Assembly (NCBI GenBank): GCA_910575075.1
Contig: CAJTCY010000005.1
Location: forward strand, 1 to 64,000
Direction: 5' to 3'
From: Lachnospiraceae bacterium
GTDB taxonomy: Bacteria > Bacillota > Clostridia > Lachnospirales > Lachnospiraceae
Length of the DNA stretch: 64,000 nucleotides
The notes beneath the pieces are model-generated. The model searched no databases. It saw only the letters and a list, made by a program, of their open reading frames with translations, and was not told the DNA's origin. The position numbers and the translations under genes are program-made. Positions 9,684 through 19,769 of the stretch are shown here, one piece after another. How positions within the stretch are numbered: the first letter of the stretch is position 1; each line of letters begins with the position of its first letter.

Positions 9684-10585
9684 TATTCTTCCTCCTCCTT
9701 TGTCGCTCTCAGATAAAATACGCCCACAATCATCAAAATCACCAGAAGGACATTCGCAACCGCTGATCCTTTACTGTATTTAAACATCTCAAAGGAAAGT
9801 TTGTAAGAGTATGTTGACAGCATATGCGTGGAATTAACAGGACCGCCCCCTGTCATAACATACACCAGGTCAAATACTTTGAATGTATATATAAACCCAA
9901 GTATCAACACGGACTCTATGGTCGGCCGCAGCAGGGGAAGGGTAATCTTGAAGAACGTCTGTACCTTTCCTGCTCCGTCGATGGATGCGCTCTCATATAG
10001 TTCTTTTGGAATGGTAGTAAGCCCGGTGGAAATTAAAATCATATTAAAAGGAATACCGATCCACACATTGGCGCAGATAATGCCAAACAGCGCCGTATTG
10101 GTAGAGGTCAGCCAGTCAATATTTTCAGAGATGATCCCCAGGCTGGTCAATATGTAATTGAGGATTCCCACATCTGTGCCAAAAATAAATTTGAACATCA
10201 ACGCAGTAACCGTAATAGGAATCATCCAGGGTATCAGCATCAGCCCCCGGACAGGCTTGGAGACACTGAAATGCTGATTGAAAAACAGCGCCAGCAGAAA
10301 TCCTATGATAAACTGCAGCACAAGACAGCAAACGGTAAATAAAAGCGTATTTACCAGTGATTTTACAAATACCGGGTCCTGGAAAATATCTATATAATTC
10401 TGCAGCCCTGCAAAAGGCTTATGATCCGCAGTCAAAGTCCGCACCGTAACATCTTGAAGGCTCAATATAATATTTTTTACAATCGGATAGCCAACAAATA
10501 CAAGCATATAGAGAAATGCTGGAAGCACGAACAAAATCCCCACATTATCATACTTAAAAAGCTTCTTTTTCTTCGTCTGATTCAT
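9683..10585 (-). CDS. Sugar ABC transporter permease, MalF type
   Basis: First permease of the importer, 300 residues. It has a short lysine-rich cytoplasmic N-terminus, six predicted membrane segments and an EAA loop (ELYESASIDGAGKVQTFF, then ITLPLLRP). It follows the binding-protein gene after a 73-base gap that holds a strong hairpin, and its stop codon overlaps the start of the MalG-type gene by one base. The sugar is not readable from sequence; the GH31 neighbour suggests alpha-linked oligosaccharides. Confidence 0.93.
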   Translation of the reverse strand: MNQTKKKKLFKYDNVGILFVLPAFLYMLVFVGYPIVKNIILSLQDVTVRTLTADHKPFAGLQNYIDIFQDPVFVKSLVNTLLFTVCCLVLQFIIGFLLALFFNQHFSVSKPVRGLMLIPWMIPITVTALMFKFIFGTDVGILNYILTSLGIISENIDWLTSTNTALFGIICANVWIGIPFNMILISTGLTTIPKELYESASIDGAGKVQTFFKITLPLLRPTIESVLILGFIYTFKVFDLVYVMTGGGPVNSTHMLSTYSYKLSFEMFKYSKGSAVANVLLVILMIVGVFYLRATKEEEE

Positions 10586-10617
10586 GCGTTTTCCTCCTTA
10601 TTTCAGGGTATGAAAAG

Positions 10618-10644
10618 GGAGTATACGGAAGATCCGTATACTCC
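10618..10644 (-). promoter_or_regulatory. Intercistronic hairpin after binding-protein gene
   Basis: A perfect 12-bp stem (10618-10629 with 10633-10644) and a 3-base loop lie between the solute-binding protein stop and the first permease. No T-run follows on the minus strand, so it is a weak terminator at most. Hairpins here commonly stabilise the upstream message and let the binding protein be made in excess; that role is inferred by analogy with malE-type operons. Confidence 0.7.
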
Positions 10645-10658
10645 GCATCCCTCGTTGG

Positions 10659-11969
10659 CTATTTAGTTACAATCCCGTCAATGACCTGCTGTGCTGCATC
10701 TGCCGCATCCTTAGGCTCTTTTTCACCTGTCATAACCTGGTTAAAAGCAAGGGAAATAGCATCTGATACCTCTGGCCACTCAGCAAGAGGTCCTCTCGCT
10801 TTGGCATAATTCAACTGCTCGGTGAAAGTCTTCATTGCCTCGTCATCCGCAAATTGTCCTTCTGCAATCGTCTTGTCTGCTGAAATGTAGCCGAAAGAAT
10901 CCATCAGGTATTCCACCTGCTCTTTGGCAGTTGCATACTCTAAGAACTTCAGTGCCCCTTCTTCGTTTCCGCCTGCGATTACTGCATAATTTTCTCCGCC
11001 GAGAGCAGAAGCATATTCTTTATCCTGCGGTATCAGGGCAACTTTCCAATTTAAGTCCGGCGCTTCCTGCTTCATGGTCGGAATCTGCCATGGTCCGTTA
11101 ATCATCATTGCCACATTTCCAGAAATAAACTGGTTCATCACATCACCCTGTGTCCAGTTGATGCACTCTTTACTCATGGCGCCAGAATCAATTAAGTCTT
11201 TCGCCAATGTCAATGCCTTCACGCCTCCTTCTGAGTTCATCTCATAGGAGCCTGCCCCTGTAGACCACACCCACGGCATAAAGTTAAAGGTTCCTTCTTC
11301 ATTCTGAAGACTGCAGAACGCAAGCCCTGTCACATTGTCCTTCGTAAGTTTTGACGCTGTCTCTTTGAGTTCTTCCCAATTTGCAGGCACGGTACATCCT
11401 GCAGCTTCCAGTAAATCCTGGTTATAATAAAGTCCCAGGCAGTTTACGCCAAAAGGCACGCCATACAAGGTACCGTCAATCGTACAGGAATCAACTGCTC
11501 CTTCATAGTAATTCGCTACGTCGAATTTTCCTGATAAATCTGCAAAGATTCCCATGGTCGCATAACTTGCATGGTCTGGAGAATCCAAAATAGCAATATC
11601 CGGCAGTTCATCTGCGGATGCCCCTATCGACAGCTGTTTCTTAAAATCTGCAAATGGCACATATTTTGCAGTCACAGTAATATCACTCTGAGAAGCATTG
11701 TAATCTGTGATGACTTTATCAAGAGCTTTCTGATGTCCTTCTGTCTCCCAGTAATACCAAATGGTAACTTCTTCAGCGCCGGAGCTTCCCTCTGAGCTCT
11801 CATCTTCACCTGCATCCTGGCTCTCATCTTCACCTGCTGTTTCATTGGATGCAGTACTCTCACTTGTATCCTTTTTGTCTTCTTTACCTGCATCACCTCC
11901 GCAGCCTGCCAATAATCCTACGCTTAACATGGCTGCCATGAAAACAGATACCACTTTTTTCAATTTCAT
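10659..11969 (-). CDS. Extracellular sugar-binding lipoprotein, family 1
   Basis: A 436-residue binding protein of an ABC sugar importer. The signal peptide ends in the lipobox LLAGC, so the mature protein should be tethered to the outer membrane face. A low-complexity acidic and serine linker follows (about residues 28-68). The rest matches the family 1 solute-binding fold, with EVTIWYYWE, NVAMMINGPW and ALGGENYAVIAGG. The AGGAGG site lies upstream of the ATG. It is the first gene of the transport operon and follows the regulator gene, so expression is probably controlled by the YesM/YesN pair. Confidence 0.93.
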   Translation of the reverse strand: MKLKKVVSVFMAAMLSVGLLAGCGGDAGKEDKKDTSESTASNETAGEDESQDAGEDESSEGSSGAEEVTIWYYWETEGHQKALDKVITDYNASQSDITVTAKYVPFADFKKQLSIGASADELPDIAILDSPDHASYATMGIFADLSGKFDVANYYEGAVDSCTIDGTLYGVPFGVNCLGLYYNQDLLEAAGCTVPANWEELKETASKLTKDNVTGLAFCSLQNEEGTFNFMPWVWSTGAGSYEMNSEGGVKALTLAKDLIDSGAMSKECINWTQGDVMNQFISGNVAMMINGPWQIPTMKQEAPDLNWKVALIPQDKEYASALGGENYAVIAGGNEEGALKFLEYATAKEQVEYLMDSFGYISADKTIAEGQFADDEAMKTFTEQLNYAKARGPLAEWPEVSDAISLAFNQVMTGEKEPKDAADAAQQVIDGIVTK

Positions 11970-12086
11970 AATAATTCCTCCTCTTTCTTATTTTCTTTCG
12001 ATAATATAAGTTTAATTCATAAAAGTAAAATAAGAAACAGGACATATATCAAAAAGGTAGACTTTTCTAAACTGGTGTTAGATACA

Positions 12087-13619
12087 TTATTTATAGGTTT
12101 TACGGTATTCTGCCGGAGAATAGCCGGTACATTCCCGGAATACCTTGCCAAAATACTTGCTGTCAGCATATCCCACCTGCCGGGCAATCTCATACTGCTT
12201 CATCTGTGTCCCCACCAGCAGTTCCTTTGCTTTGCTCACACGATAATTCTTCATGTAGCTGCTGTACGTTTCCCCCACCTCTTTATGAAACTGCATACTC
12301 AAATACTCTGGCGTAACGTTAAGTTTCAGTGCAATCTCATCTAAGGTGATGCCAGACTGGTAGAATTCATGGATCATGCTCTTCATCCGTCTCACCGTCA
12401 AATGCGCCGTTCCATCTTCCTGTTCTTCCTCCAGGCAGATCTGTTCTAAGAGCCTTTCCACAGTTCCTTCCAGTTCCTGAAACAGCATGGCTCCCATGAT
12501 CTTGTCAAGAATCTCCTGCTGGTTAAGATTTACATAATCCAGCAGATCGATTTCCTTGGTGATATTGATCACAGCCCATATAAACCTGACGTAACATTCC
12601 TTGATATCCTTGGGCGTATATAATTTTCCGCTGGAAAAAAACTGAAAAAATTTTTGAGCTGTCTTTTTTACCTGTTCCATGTTCCCCAGGCATAATTCCG
12701 CCTTCAGCCGGTTTTCTAATTCAATTGGATAGACGCACACCGAAGTCTGGACCTGCAGAATTTTGGGATAAGCGATCAATACCTCCCTTCCCAGAGTCAG
12801 ATTCCAGTCCATGTACTGATAAAGGGTGTCAAAGGCTATCTTCAAAGATTTCAATCCCTTTGCTTCCACCCAGCCCACGCTTCCTACCTCAAGGCTGTCT
12901 GCTTCCTGCAGCAGCCAGAACTGAATCTTCCGTTCCAGCTCATGGATATTTCCGAACTGATAAATGGCAATCATCAGCGTCTGTTCATAATCTGCCTGTA
13001 CCATGCAAAAACGCAGGTCGTCCTTCGTTTTCAGCAAGTTCTCCCATTCCCGCTGCATCCGGTTTACTTTATCTTTATATTGGCTTCCCAGATAAATGCA
13101 CACTTCTGCTATGGTCTGATCTGGCTGTATCCCATACTGGCCTGCCAAATATTCCTCCAGGGATTTATCCAGTTCCAACTGTCCATAAAGAACAGCGCTC
13201 ATAATCTGTTCTAACGTGCCCAAGGCTTCTGGCTGAACACTTCTCTCCTTCTCGATCATAGTCTTCATGGCGTCCATGGCTTTTGAAAATTCATCTACAG
13301 AAACTGGTTTCAGCAAGTACTCGGTCACCCCCAGCCTCATTGCCTGACGGGCATACTCAAATTCAGAATAAGCGCTCAATACAATCGTTTTCACGGAATT
13401 CCCCTGTGCCCTTATTTCCTGCAGCATTTCCAGCCCGCTCATATCTGGCATACGAATATCTGTAATCACAATATCTGGCTGTTCCTTCTGAATCAGCTCC
13501 AGTCCGGTCTTTCCATTTTCCGCGCTTCCTGCAAACTCATAGTCTTCCCCCATCATCTCCAGCAGCCCTTCTATCCCCTCCCGAATCCTGATTTCATCTT
13601 CCACCACAACCACTCTCAT
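12087..13619 (-). CDS. AraC-type response regulator, YesN family
   Basis: This 510-residue DNA-binding response regulator has a receiver domain at residues 1-120, with acidic pocket VVEDE and phospho-acceptor Asp54 in VITDIRMPDM. It has a long middle region and a C-terminal pair of AraC helix-turn-helices (ITLDEIALKLNVTPEYLS and QYEIARQVGYADSKYFGKVF). Its ATG overlaps the kinase stop (ATGA), so the two are made together. Pairs of this kind sense extracellular sugars and activate the neighbouring transport operon, which is the likely target here. Confidence 0.95.
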   Translation of the reverse strand: MRVVVVEDEIRIREGIEGLLEMMGEDYEFAGSAENGKTGLELIQKEQPDIVITDIRMPDMSGLEMLQEIRAQGNSVKTIVLSAYSEFEYARQAMRLGVTEYLLKPVSVDEFSKAMDAMKTMIEKERSVQPEALGTLEQIMSAVLYGQLELDKSLEEYLAGQYGIQPDQTIAEVCIYLGSQYKDKVNRMQREWENLLKTKDDLRFCMVQADYEQTLMIAIYQFGNIHELERKIQFWLLQEADSLEVGSVGWVEAKGLKSLKIAFDTLYQYMDWNLTLGREVLIAYPKILQVQTSVCVYPIELENRLKAELCLGNMEQVKKTAQKFFQFFSSGKLYTPKDIKECYVRFIWAVINITKEIDLLDYVNLNQQEILDKIMGAMLFQELEGTVERLLEQICLEEEQEDGTAHLTVRRMKSMIHEFYQSGITLDEIALKLNVTPEYLSMQFHKEVGETYSSYMKNYRVSKAKELLVGTQMKQYEIARQVGYADSKYFGKVFRECTGYSPAEYRKTYK

Positions 13620-15433
13620 ACTGCTTCTTCGTCTCCTTCTGTAATCACAGGCAGTGTGACATATATTCTGGTATACGCATCTTCCCTGCTCTCCACCTGA
13701 ATCTCTGCCTGATCCTCATAATATAGGCTGATACGGTACATTGCGTTTTTCAGTCCAATCTGGTTCTTATCCCCTGACTCCTGAAAAATTCCCTGGTTCA
13801 TCTGTCCTATAATTTCTTCTGGCATCCCCTTTCCATTATCCTCAATCAGTATGCGCAGCCTGTTCTGCTGCTGCAATTCCATGCTGATTTTCAAAACGGG
13901 AATTCTCTTGATATTCTCAAACCCATGAATGAAACTGTTCTCCACAAATGGCTGAATCAACAGCTTATGGACTTTCATTTCCATAAGCTCCGGCGGTATC
14001 TCTATGCTGCTTTCGAATCCATCTTTCAGCCTTGTCTGCTGCAGAAACAAATATTGTTTTAACCATTCGTATTCCTCCCGGATGGTTACAATCCCGTTAC
14101 TGTTATCAATACCATACCGCAGGATCACTGCCAGCGCCGTAATTGCCCTGCTGATCTCAAATTCTTTCCTGCCAATGGCAATCCAGTTAATCGTGTCCAG
14201 TGTATTATAGAGAAAGTGCGGATTCAGCTGTGCTTCCAGCGCCATAATCTCCGCATCCTTTTTCTGCCTCACCAGCCGTTTTTCTTTTTCCACCGATTCA
14301 ACAAGCTGGTCCATGGTGGTATTATACTGATAGGCTATGACTTTCACCTCATTTGGCATTTTCCTGTCAATTTTCACCCTCTCCTGCAGCCGTCCTTTTC
14401 CCGTAGACTGCATAATTTTCACCACGGACTTAATAGAACCTGTCAGGTCTCTGGTGAGAAAAGCAATCATTACCATCAGAACTGCCACCGACACGGTAAG
14501 CGTGATAAGCGTAATTTTCTGCTGCTGATTGATTTTACCCAAAACCTCATTTCGGTTTGACACATTTACAATGTCCCATTTCAGTTTCTCATCATGGACA
14601 TAATCTATGGATATGTCATTATTGCCAAAAATTTTCTGTTCCTGTGCAAAATCCTGATACCGCTGTTTCTTATCTTTATTGTCTGTATCTTCCTTGTCTC
14701 CGCCCACTGCGCTGCCCAGCAAATCCTTTTCTTTATAGGAGACAAGCTTTCCTTCCTGATCCACAATAAAACTGTAGGCGATAGAACTTTGATTGCCGCC
14801 GCTGCAGATATTGTGCAGCATTTCCTCGTCAATACTGAGAATCACAATCCCAATATTTACGTTCTTTCTATTGAAATCTACAATCCTGTGGCCCAGGTGG
14901 AAGAGGAAATTTCTCTTATTTAAGGTCCTTTCCACTTCCTCTGTTGACATTACAAAAGTTTTATTCTCATTGATATATGTATCATACAGTTCTTTGGGAC
15001 TGACCCCCAGCTCCGGTATCCAGGAACTTCTTGTAACAGCTCCCGTAATGGAATCATAAAACACAAGTGTTCCATCCTCCGTGATAACTGAAATATCCCG
15101 GATAAATTGTTTGGCATAAAAGTACCCTCTTAAGGCTCTCCGAAGCTGATTCTTACTCACGATTAAGTTCTCTTTACGATTAATTTTATTAATCAGGCTC
15201 ACCACATCGTCATCTGAATAAATCTGTACCAGAACATCCTCATAAGATTCGACACTGATTTCCAGCGTTGTCTTAGTCCGCATGAGGTTGTATTTCATCA
15301 GCTCTTCGTTATTTTTATTTACAATATTGGAAATATTATAGTAGGAAAAAATTGTAATCAAAATAATGGGAATCATGGATGTGGCCATAAAGGACATCAC
15401 TAATCTGACACCCAGGCTCTTTCGCCTATCCAT
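13616..15433 (-). CDS. Sensor histidine kinase, YesM family
   Basis: A 605-residue membrane kinase. There is one membrane segment near residues 12-32, a large extracellular sensor region, a second segment near 308-326, then a HAMP linker. The His_kinase domain has His406 in AQLNPHFLYNTLDTIN, and the ATPase domain has EDNGKGMP. AAGGGGG precedes the ATG. It overlaps the response regulator gene by four bases. The ligand is unknown and is presumably a sugar handled by the adjacent importer. Confidence 0.95.
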   Translation of the reverse strand: MDRRKSLGVRLVMSFMATSMIPIILITIFSYYNISNIVNKNNEELMKYNLMRTKTTLEISVESYEDVLVQIYSDDDVVSLINKINRKENLIVSKNQLRRALRGYFYAKQFIRDISVITEDGTLVFYDSITGAVTRSSWIPELGVSPKELYDTYINENKTFVMSTEEVERTLNKRNFLFHLGHRIVDFNRKNVNIGIVILSIDEEMLHNICSGGNQSSIAYSFIVDQEGKLVSYKEKDLLGSAVGGDKEDTDNKDKKQRYQDFAQEQKIFGNNDISIDYVHDEKLKWDIVNVSNRNEVLGKINQQQKITLITLTVSVAVLMVMIAFLTRDLTGSIKSVVKIMQSTGKGRLQERVKIDRKMPNEVKVIAYQYNTTMDQLVESVEKEKRLVRQKKDAEIMALEAQLNPHFLYNTLDTINWIAIGRKEFEISRAITALAVILRYGIDNSNGIVTIREEYEWLKQYLFLQQTRLKDGFESSIEIPPELMEMKVHKLLIQPFVENSFIHGFENIKRIPVLKISMELQQQNRLRILIEDNGKGMPEEIIGQMNQGIFQESGDKNQIGLKNAMYRISLYYEDQAEIQVESREDAYTRIYVTLPVITEGDEEAV

Positions 15434-15472
15434 ATGCGGCCCCCTTAATTGCTCTTGTTCAAATCCCAGATG

Positions 15473-17614
15473 TTACAGTTTCATGGTAAGCTGAATTCTC
15501 TTTTTCTTAAGATCTACGCTCATAACTTTGACCTCCACAATATCCCCAACACTGACTGCCTCAAGAGGATGCTTAATGTAGCGCTCCGTCATCTGTGAAA
15601 TATGTACCAGCCCGTCCTGGTGAACGCCGATATCTATAAAGGCGCCGAAATCAATCACATTTCTCACCGTCCCCTTTAAAATCATTCCCGGCTCCAGATC
15701 CTTCATTTCCAGTACGTCAGTCCGCAAAATCGGTTTTGGCATCTCATCTCTGGGATCTCTGGCTGGTTTTTCCAATTCCTTCACAATATCCTGCAGTGTC
15801 ATCTCTCCCACTTCCAGCTCTGCGGCAAGCTTCTTATAATCCGAAATCTTTCTGGAAATTCCGGAAAGTTTTCCATTACGGATATCTTCTGCTGCAAAGC
15901 CAAGCTTATCCAGCAGTTTCAAGGCTGCGTCATAGCTCTCAGGATGAACGCTGGTGCCGTCCAGAGGATTTTTACCGTCACTGATGCGCATAAACCCTGC
16001 GCACTGCTCATAAGCTTTCGGACCCAATTTCGCCACTTTCAGAAGCTGGGAACGAGTGAGGAACCTGCCGTTTTCTTCACGGTATGCCACAATATTTTTG
16101 GCAATCACTTTACTGATTCCAGAAATATACTCCAGCAACGACGCCGACGCCGTATTTAAATCCACACCCACCTTATTTACACAGTTTTCCACGACGCCGT
16201 TTAAAGCGGCGCTTAATTTCTTCTGGTTCATATCATGCTGATACTGTCCCACGCCGATGGATTTGGGATCAATCTTCACCAGCTCTGCAAGCGGGTCCTG
16301 AAGGCGTCTGGCAATGGAAGCTGCACTTCTCTGCCCCACATCAAAATTAGGAAATTCTTCTGTAGCAAGCTTGCTGGCAGAATAGACGGAAGCGCCTGCC
16401 TCATTGACAATAATATACTGTACCGGCTTTGGAATTTCTTTGATCAAATCTACAATCACCATCTCTGATTCTCTGGAGGCCGTTCCGTTCCCCACAGAAA
16501 TCAGGGAAATATCATATTTGTCAATCATTTTTTTAAGAACAGCTTTGGACTGCTCTACCTTGTTCTGAGGCGCGGTGGGATAAATTACTGTGGTGTCTAA
16601 GACCTTTCCCGTGGAATCCACCACCGCCAGTTTACACCCTGTCCGAAAGGCTGGGTCCCAGCCCAGAACCACATACCCGGCAATAGGAGGCTGCATCAGA
16701 AGCTGCTCTAAATTCTTGCCAAATACCCGGATTGCCCCGTCCTCTGCCCGTTCTGTCAGCTCATTGCGGATTTCTCTCTCTATAGCGGGCGCGATCAGGC
16801 GCTTATAACTATCCTCCACTACGGCGCGCAAAACTTCTGTGGTATTCGGATTATCTTTGACAATGGTCTTCTTCTCCAGATACTGCAAAATCTGCTCTGC
16901 GGGCGCCTCCACTTTTACTGTCAGAATTTTTTCCGCCTCTCCACGGTTGAGGGCAAGGATTCGGTGCCCGGCGAGTTTTGCCAGACCTTCCTCAAAATCA
17001 TAATACATTTCATAGACAGACTCTGCTTCCGGGTCTTTTGCCGTGGAAACAATTTTTCCGGCGCGCATGGTCAGATCACGGATATATTTGCGGTAATCTG
17101 CTTCATCCGAAATTCCTTCTGCCAGAATATCCATAGCTCCCGCTATTGCCTCCTGGACAGAGTTCACTTCTTTCTCCTGATTTAAGAAGGCTTCTGCTTC
17201 CTGTTCCAGAGACTTGTCCGTCATCTGCAATAAGATAATATTTGCCAACGGTTCCAACCCTTTTTCTTTGGCGATGGTAGCACGGGTACGCCGTTTGGGG
17301 CGGTAAGGCCGGTATAAATCCTCTACTGCCACCAACGTTTCTGCTGCCAGAATCTGCTGTTTCAACTCTTCTGTCAGCTTCCCCTGTTCTTCAATTGTGG
17401 AAATTACCTGCCCTTTTTTCTCTTCCAAGTTACGCAGGTAGGTCAGTCTTTCAAAAAGATCCCGCAATACCTCGTCATTTAAAGCTCCTGTCGCCTCTTT
17501 CCGGTATCTGGATATAAAGGGAATGGTATTTCCCTCGTCAATAAGCTTTACCGCCGCTTCTGCCTGCTGCCTGCGGATGTTCAGTTCTTCTGCCAGTTTC
17601 GCAATAATATCCAT
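15473..17614 (-). CDS. tex: Tex family RNA-binding transcription accessory protein
   Basis: A 713-residue cytoplasmic protein of full family length. The N-terminal Tex helical region is followed by a YqgF/RNase H-like domain (VLGWDPAFRTGCKLAVVDS), a helix-hairpin-helix region (VGVDLNTASASLLEYISGI) and a C-terminal S1 RNA-binding domain starting near residue 640 (GMILKGTVRNVIDFGAFIDI). Tex proteins act in transcription and RNA metabolism and are widely conserved. It reads in the same direction as the sugar locus, with only a 39-base gap to the kinase gene, but a functional link is not implied. Confidence 0.96.
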   Translation of the reverse strand: MDIIAKLAEELNIRRQQAEAAVKLIDEGNTIPFISRYRKEATGALNDEVLRDLFERLTYLRNLEEKKGQVISTIEEQGKLTEELKQQILAAETLVAVEDLYRPYRPKRRTRATIAKEKGLEPLANIILLQMTDKSLEQEAEAFLNQEKEVNSVQEAIAGAMDILAEGISDEADYRKYIRDLTMRAGKIVSTAKDPEAESVYEMYYDFEEGLAKLAGHRILALNRGEAEKILTVKVEAPAEQILQYLEKKTIVKDNPNTTEVLRAVVEDSYKRLIAPAIEREIRNELTERAEDGAIRVFGKNLEQLLMQPPIAGYVVLGWDPAFRTGCKLAVVDSTGKVLDTTVIYPTAPQNKVEQSKAVLKKMIDKYDISLISVGNGTASRESEMVIVDLIKEIPKPVQYIIVNEAGASVYSASKLATEEFPNFDVGQRSAASIARRLQDPLAELVKIDPKSIGVGQYQHDMNQKKLSAALNGVVENCVNKVGVDLNTASASLLEYISGISKVIAKNIVAYREENGRFLTRSQLLKVAKLGPKAYEQCAGFMRISDGKNPLDGTSVHPESYDAALKLLDKLGFAAEDIRNGKLSGISRKISDYKKLAAELEVGEMTLQDIVKELEKPARDPRDEMPKPILRTDVLEMKDLEPGMILKGTVRNVIDFGAFIDIGVHQDGLVHISQMTERYIKHPLEAVSVGDIVEVKVMSVDLKKKRIQLTMKL

Positions 17615-17692
17615 AACAAATTTCTCCTCATTTCTCTCAATCTCTGTCCTACTATTATAGCGGATTGCTTTTTGTCTTTCAAGAAAGAATCT

Positions 17693-17716
17693 GCCGCACC
17701 TTCTCCAAAGTGCGGC
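17693..17716 (-). terminator. Terminator after the methyltransferase gene
   Basis: A 10-bp GC-rich stem (17693-17702 with 17707-17716, one G-T pair) lies 12 bases past the methyltransferase stop. On the minus strand it is followed by a T-rich stretch. Confidence 0.75.
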
Positions 17717-17728
17717 ATCCTCAATCTG

Positions 17729-19729
17729 TCAGATAAAAAATAAGTTTTTTCCAGCTAACGCAGACCGTATGGTGTCTCTCTGTTTTTTCGACAGAGAAAA
17801 AATTTCCATAATCTCATGATCAAGTTCATCATATAAAATATCAATCTTGCCATCTGCAGCCAACATCAAATCTACTTTTTCTATCATTTCATTTTGTTTT
17901 TCTGTACTTACCATCGGCATTGGCATAGCTTCTATGTGAGATCTCAATAATTTAACGGAATTGTATTTTTTGTAAAAAAAATATGCCGCTACGCTGGAAT
18001 TTAAAATTGCCAGCACATATTTTATACTCATGCCCTCAATCTGGGGAATCAGGATATTACAACTGTTCAATGAAAGTGTTTGGTTATTGTCATAGGTAAA
18101 GACTGGAACCTCGCAGATAAACCTGTACAGCAGTTTTTCCTTTGCCCTGTACATTGCTTCCGGCGCAGCCTGCTGAAATGTTTCCGGCTTGAACTGAATA
18201 TAATGATCTGTGTTTTTCATCGAATACCTAAAAATGTCGCTTCCCCTGAGGATCATCTCGCAGCCGTCTTCTTTGGCTCTTTTTATATATTTTCTGTTAT
18301 TTCCAGTTACAATTCCCAGGGCAAATCTGGCATTGCCGGCAAGGAATCTGGCATTGGGGACAGAAGCGATCGTGTTTAAACAATTATATTCAGCGTCATC
18401 TATATGAAATGAAAACCGTGATGGGTCGATTTCCCTGTCTTTCTCTATGGTAAATTCTTTTCTGTCAAATAAAATCTTACAATGCTTTGTACTTCCTTGT
18501 CCATCGTTCTGCAGTCCCAGTATGACAGCCGGGCACTGAACCCCGGAAAACACATTGCCCAAATAAGAAACAAATCTGAACGATGTGTTTTCCGCCAGCA
18601 GCTGCCTTGCCTGCTGATGAGATTCCACGCTCAGCAACGCCTCTGGCAATACATACGCCATATACCCCTCTTTCTCCAGCATAGACAGTCCCTTTTCGAT
18701 GAACAAATCATAAGATTCCATACCTTTGTTTTTTGCCGTGCGGTAATTTTTTACAAGATATTTTGATTCTTCTTTGGAAAAATCATATCCCCAGGGCGGA
18801 TTTCCCAATACCACTGAAAATGTTCTGGAAAAAGTGCTTTCCAGCGTATTCCCACATACAAATTGAGAATATAATTGCTCGATAGGCAAATCATGATTGC
18901 GTAAAAACAGATTGATACGCGTAATAAAAATACTGGTTTCATCTATATCCTGACCGTATAAATGATCTGCCCTTACGCCGCACTCAAGAAGCCCTATCAG
19001 AAAATTGCCCGTTCCGCAGCAAGGATCACATACTGTTTTATTTTCAAAACTGAGACAATTCCGTAAACTATTGATGAGCCTATTCACAGTTCTCTCTGGA
19101 GTATAATAAATGCCCGTTTGCTTACGCTGTTTTAAATCCCGCAAAGAAATGTAAATAAACCCCAGCGTGTCTTCCGAAGGAACAAACTGCGCCTCATATT
19201 TGAAAACAGGCTCTATATTCTCCAAGTTAATATCTTTATCACTGATATTTTTGAGCAAATCCGAAATCAAAGCATTAAAAACACTGTGATCTGAAACAGG
19301 TGTTTTTCCTCCCAGCCATTCATTACACGATATGGCCAAACCGCCGCACTGCTGATAAAACTGTATCGCAAAATGTGCAAGTATGATTTTTAGTTCCGCT
19401 TCTGAAATGCACCCGCAGACGTCCAGGATATGATTCACAACCTTGCAGTTCTTTTCATTTCTGATATAGTCTTTATACAAAATTTTCCCGCCCAGGCTCT
19501 TTTTGTTGCGGCGGCTTTTCAAACGATTGTCTTTGCCGTTCTTAATCTCTGCGCACAGTTTCTCTATATATGATTTCTCAAATGTTCTGCCGTCAGGCTG
19601 CGTATGCAGTTTTCCAAGCCTGATCCAGTTTTTTACTGTTGCTGAAGATACAGAAAGCAAATCGCAGACCTGCTCTATCGTTAAACAATCGGATATGTAC
19701 CCATTTAAATCCTTTTGCAAGTTTTTCAT
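17729..19729 (-). CDS. Orphan N6-adenine DNA methyltransferase
   Basis: About 666 residues from the start chosen at 19729. Upstream in-frame starts at 19786 and 19828 would overlap the preceding gene and have no ribosome site. The N-terminus holds an excisionase/MerR-like helix-turn-helix (CLTIEQVCDLLSVSSATVKN). The centre is a class I methyltransferase with motif I CDPCCGTGNF at about 233-242 and catalytic NPPWGYDF at about 310-317, the signature of N6-adenine methylation. The C-terminal third resembles the TaqI/Eco57I target-recognition region. No endonuclease domain or separate restriction gene is seen nearby, so it is either solitary or a reduced type IIG enzyme. Confidence 0.82.
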   Translation of the reverse strand: MKNLQKDLNGYISDCLTIEQVCDLLSVSSATVKNWIRLGKLHTQPDGRTFEKSYIEKLCAEIKNGKDNRLKSRRNKKSLGGKILYKDYIRNEKNCKVVNHILDVCGCISEAELKIILAHFAIQFYQQCGGLAISCNEWLGGKTPVSDHSVFNALISDLLKNISDKDINLENIEPVFKYEAQFVPSEDTLGFIYISLRDLKQRKQTGIYYTPERTVNRLINSLRNCLSFENKTVCDPCCGTGNFLIGLLECGVRADHLYGQDIDETSIFITRINLFLRNHDLPIEQLYSQFVCGNTLESTFSRTFSVVLGNPPWGYDFSKEESKYLVKNYRTAKNKGMESYDLFIEKGLSMLEKEGYMAYVLPEALLSVESHQQARQLLAENTSFRFVSYLGNVFSGVQCPAVILGLQNDGQGSTKHCKILFDRKEFTIEKDREIDPSRFSFHIDDAEYNCLNTIASVPNARFLAGNARFALGIVTGNNRKYIKRAKEDGCEMILRGSDIFRYSMKNTDHYIQFKPETFQQAAPEAMYRAKEKLLYRFICEVPVFTYDNNQTLSLNSCNILIPQIEGMSIKYVLAILNSSVAAYFFYKKYNSVKLLRSHIEAMPMPMVSTEKQNEMIEKVDLMLAADGKIDILYDELDHEIMEIFSLSKKQRDTIRSALAGKNLFFI

Positions 19730-19769
19730 TGATGATTCAATTCCCTTTCTGCCAACCGCTTGATTGAGA

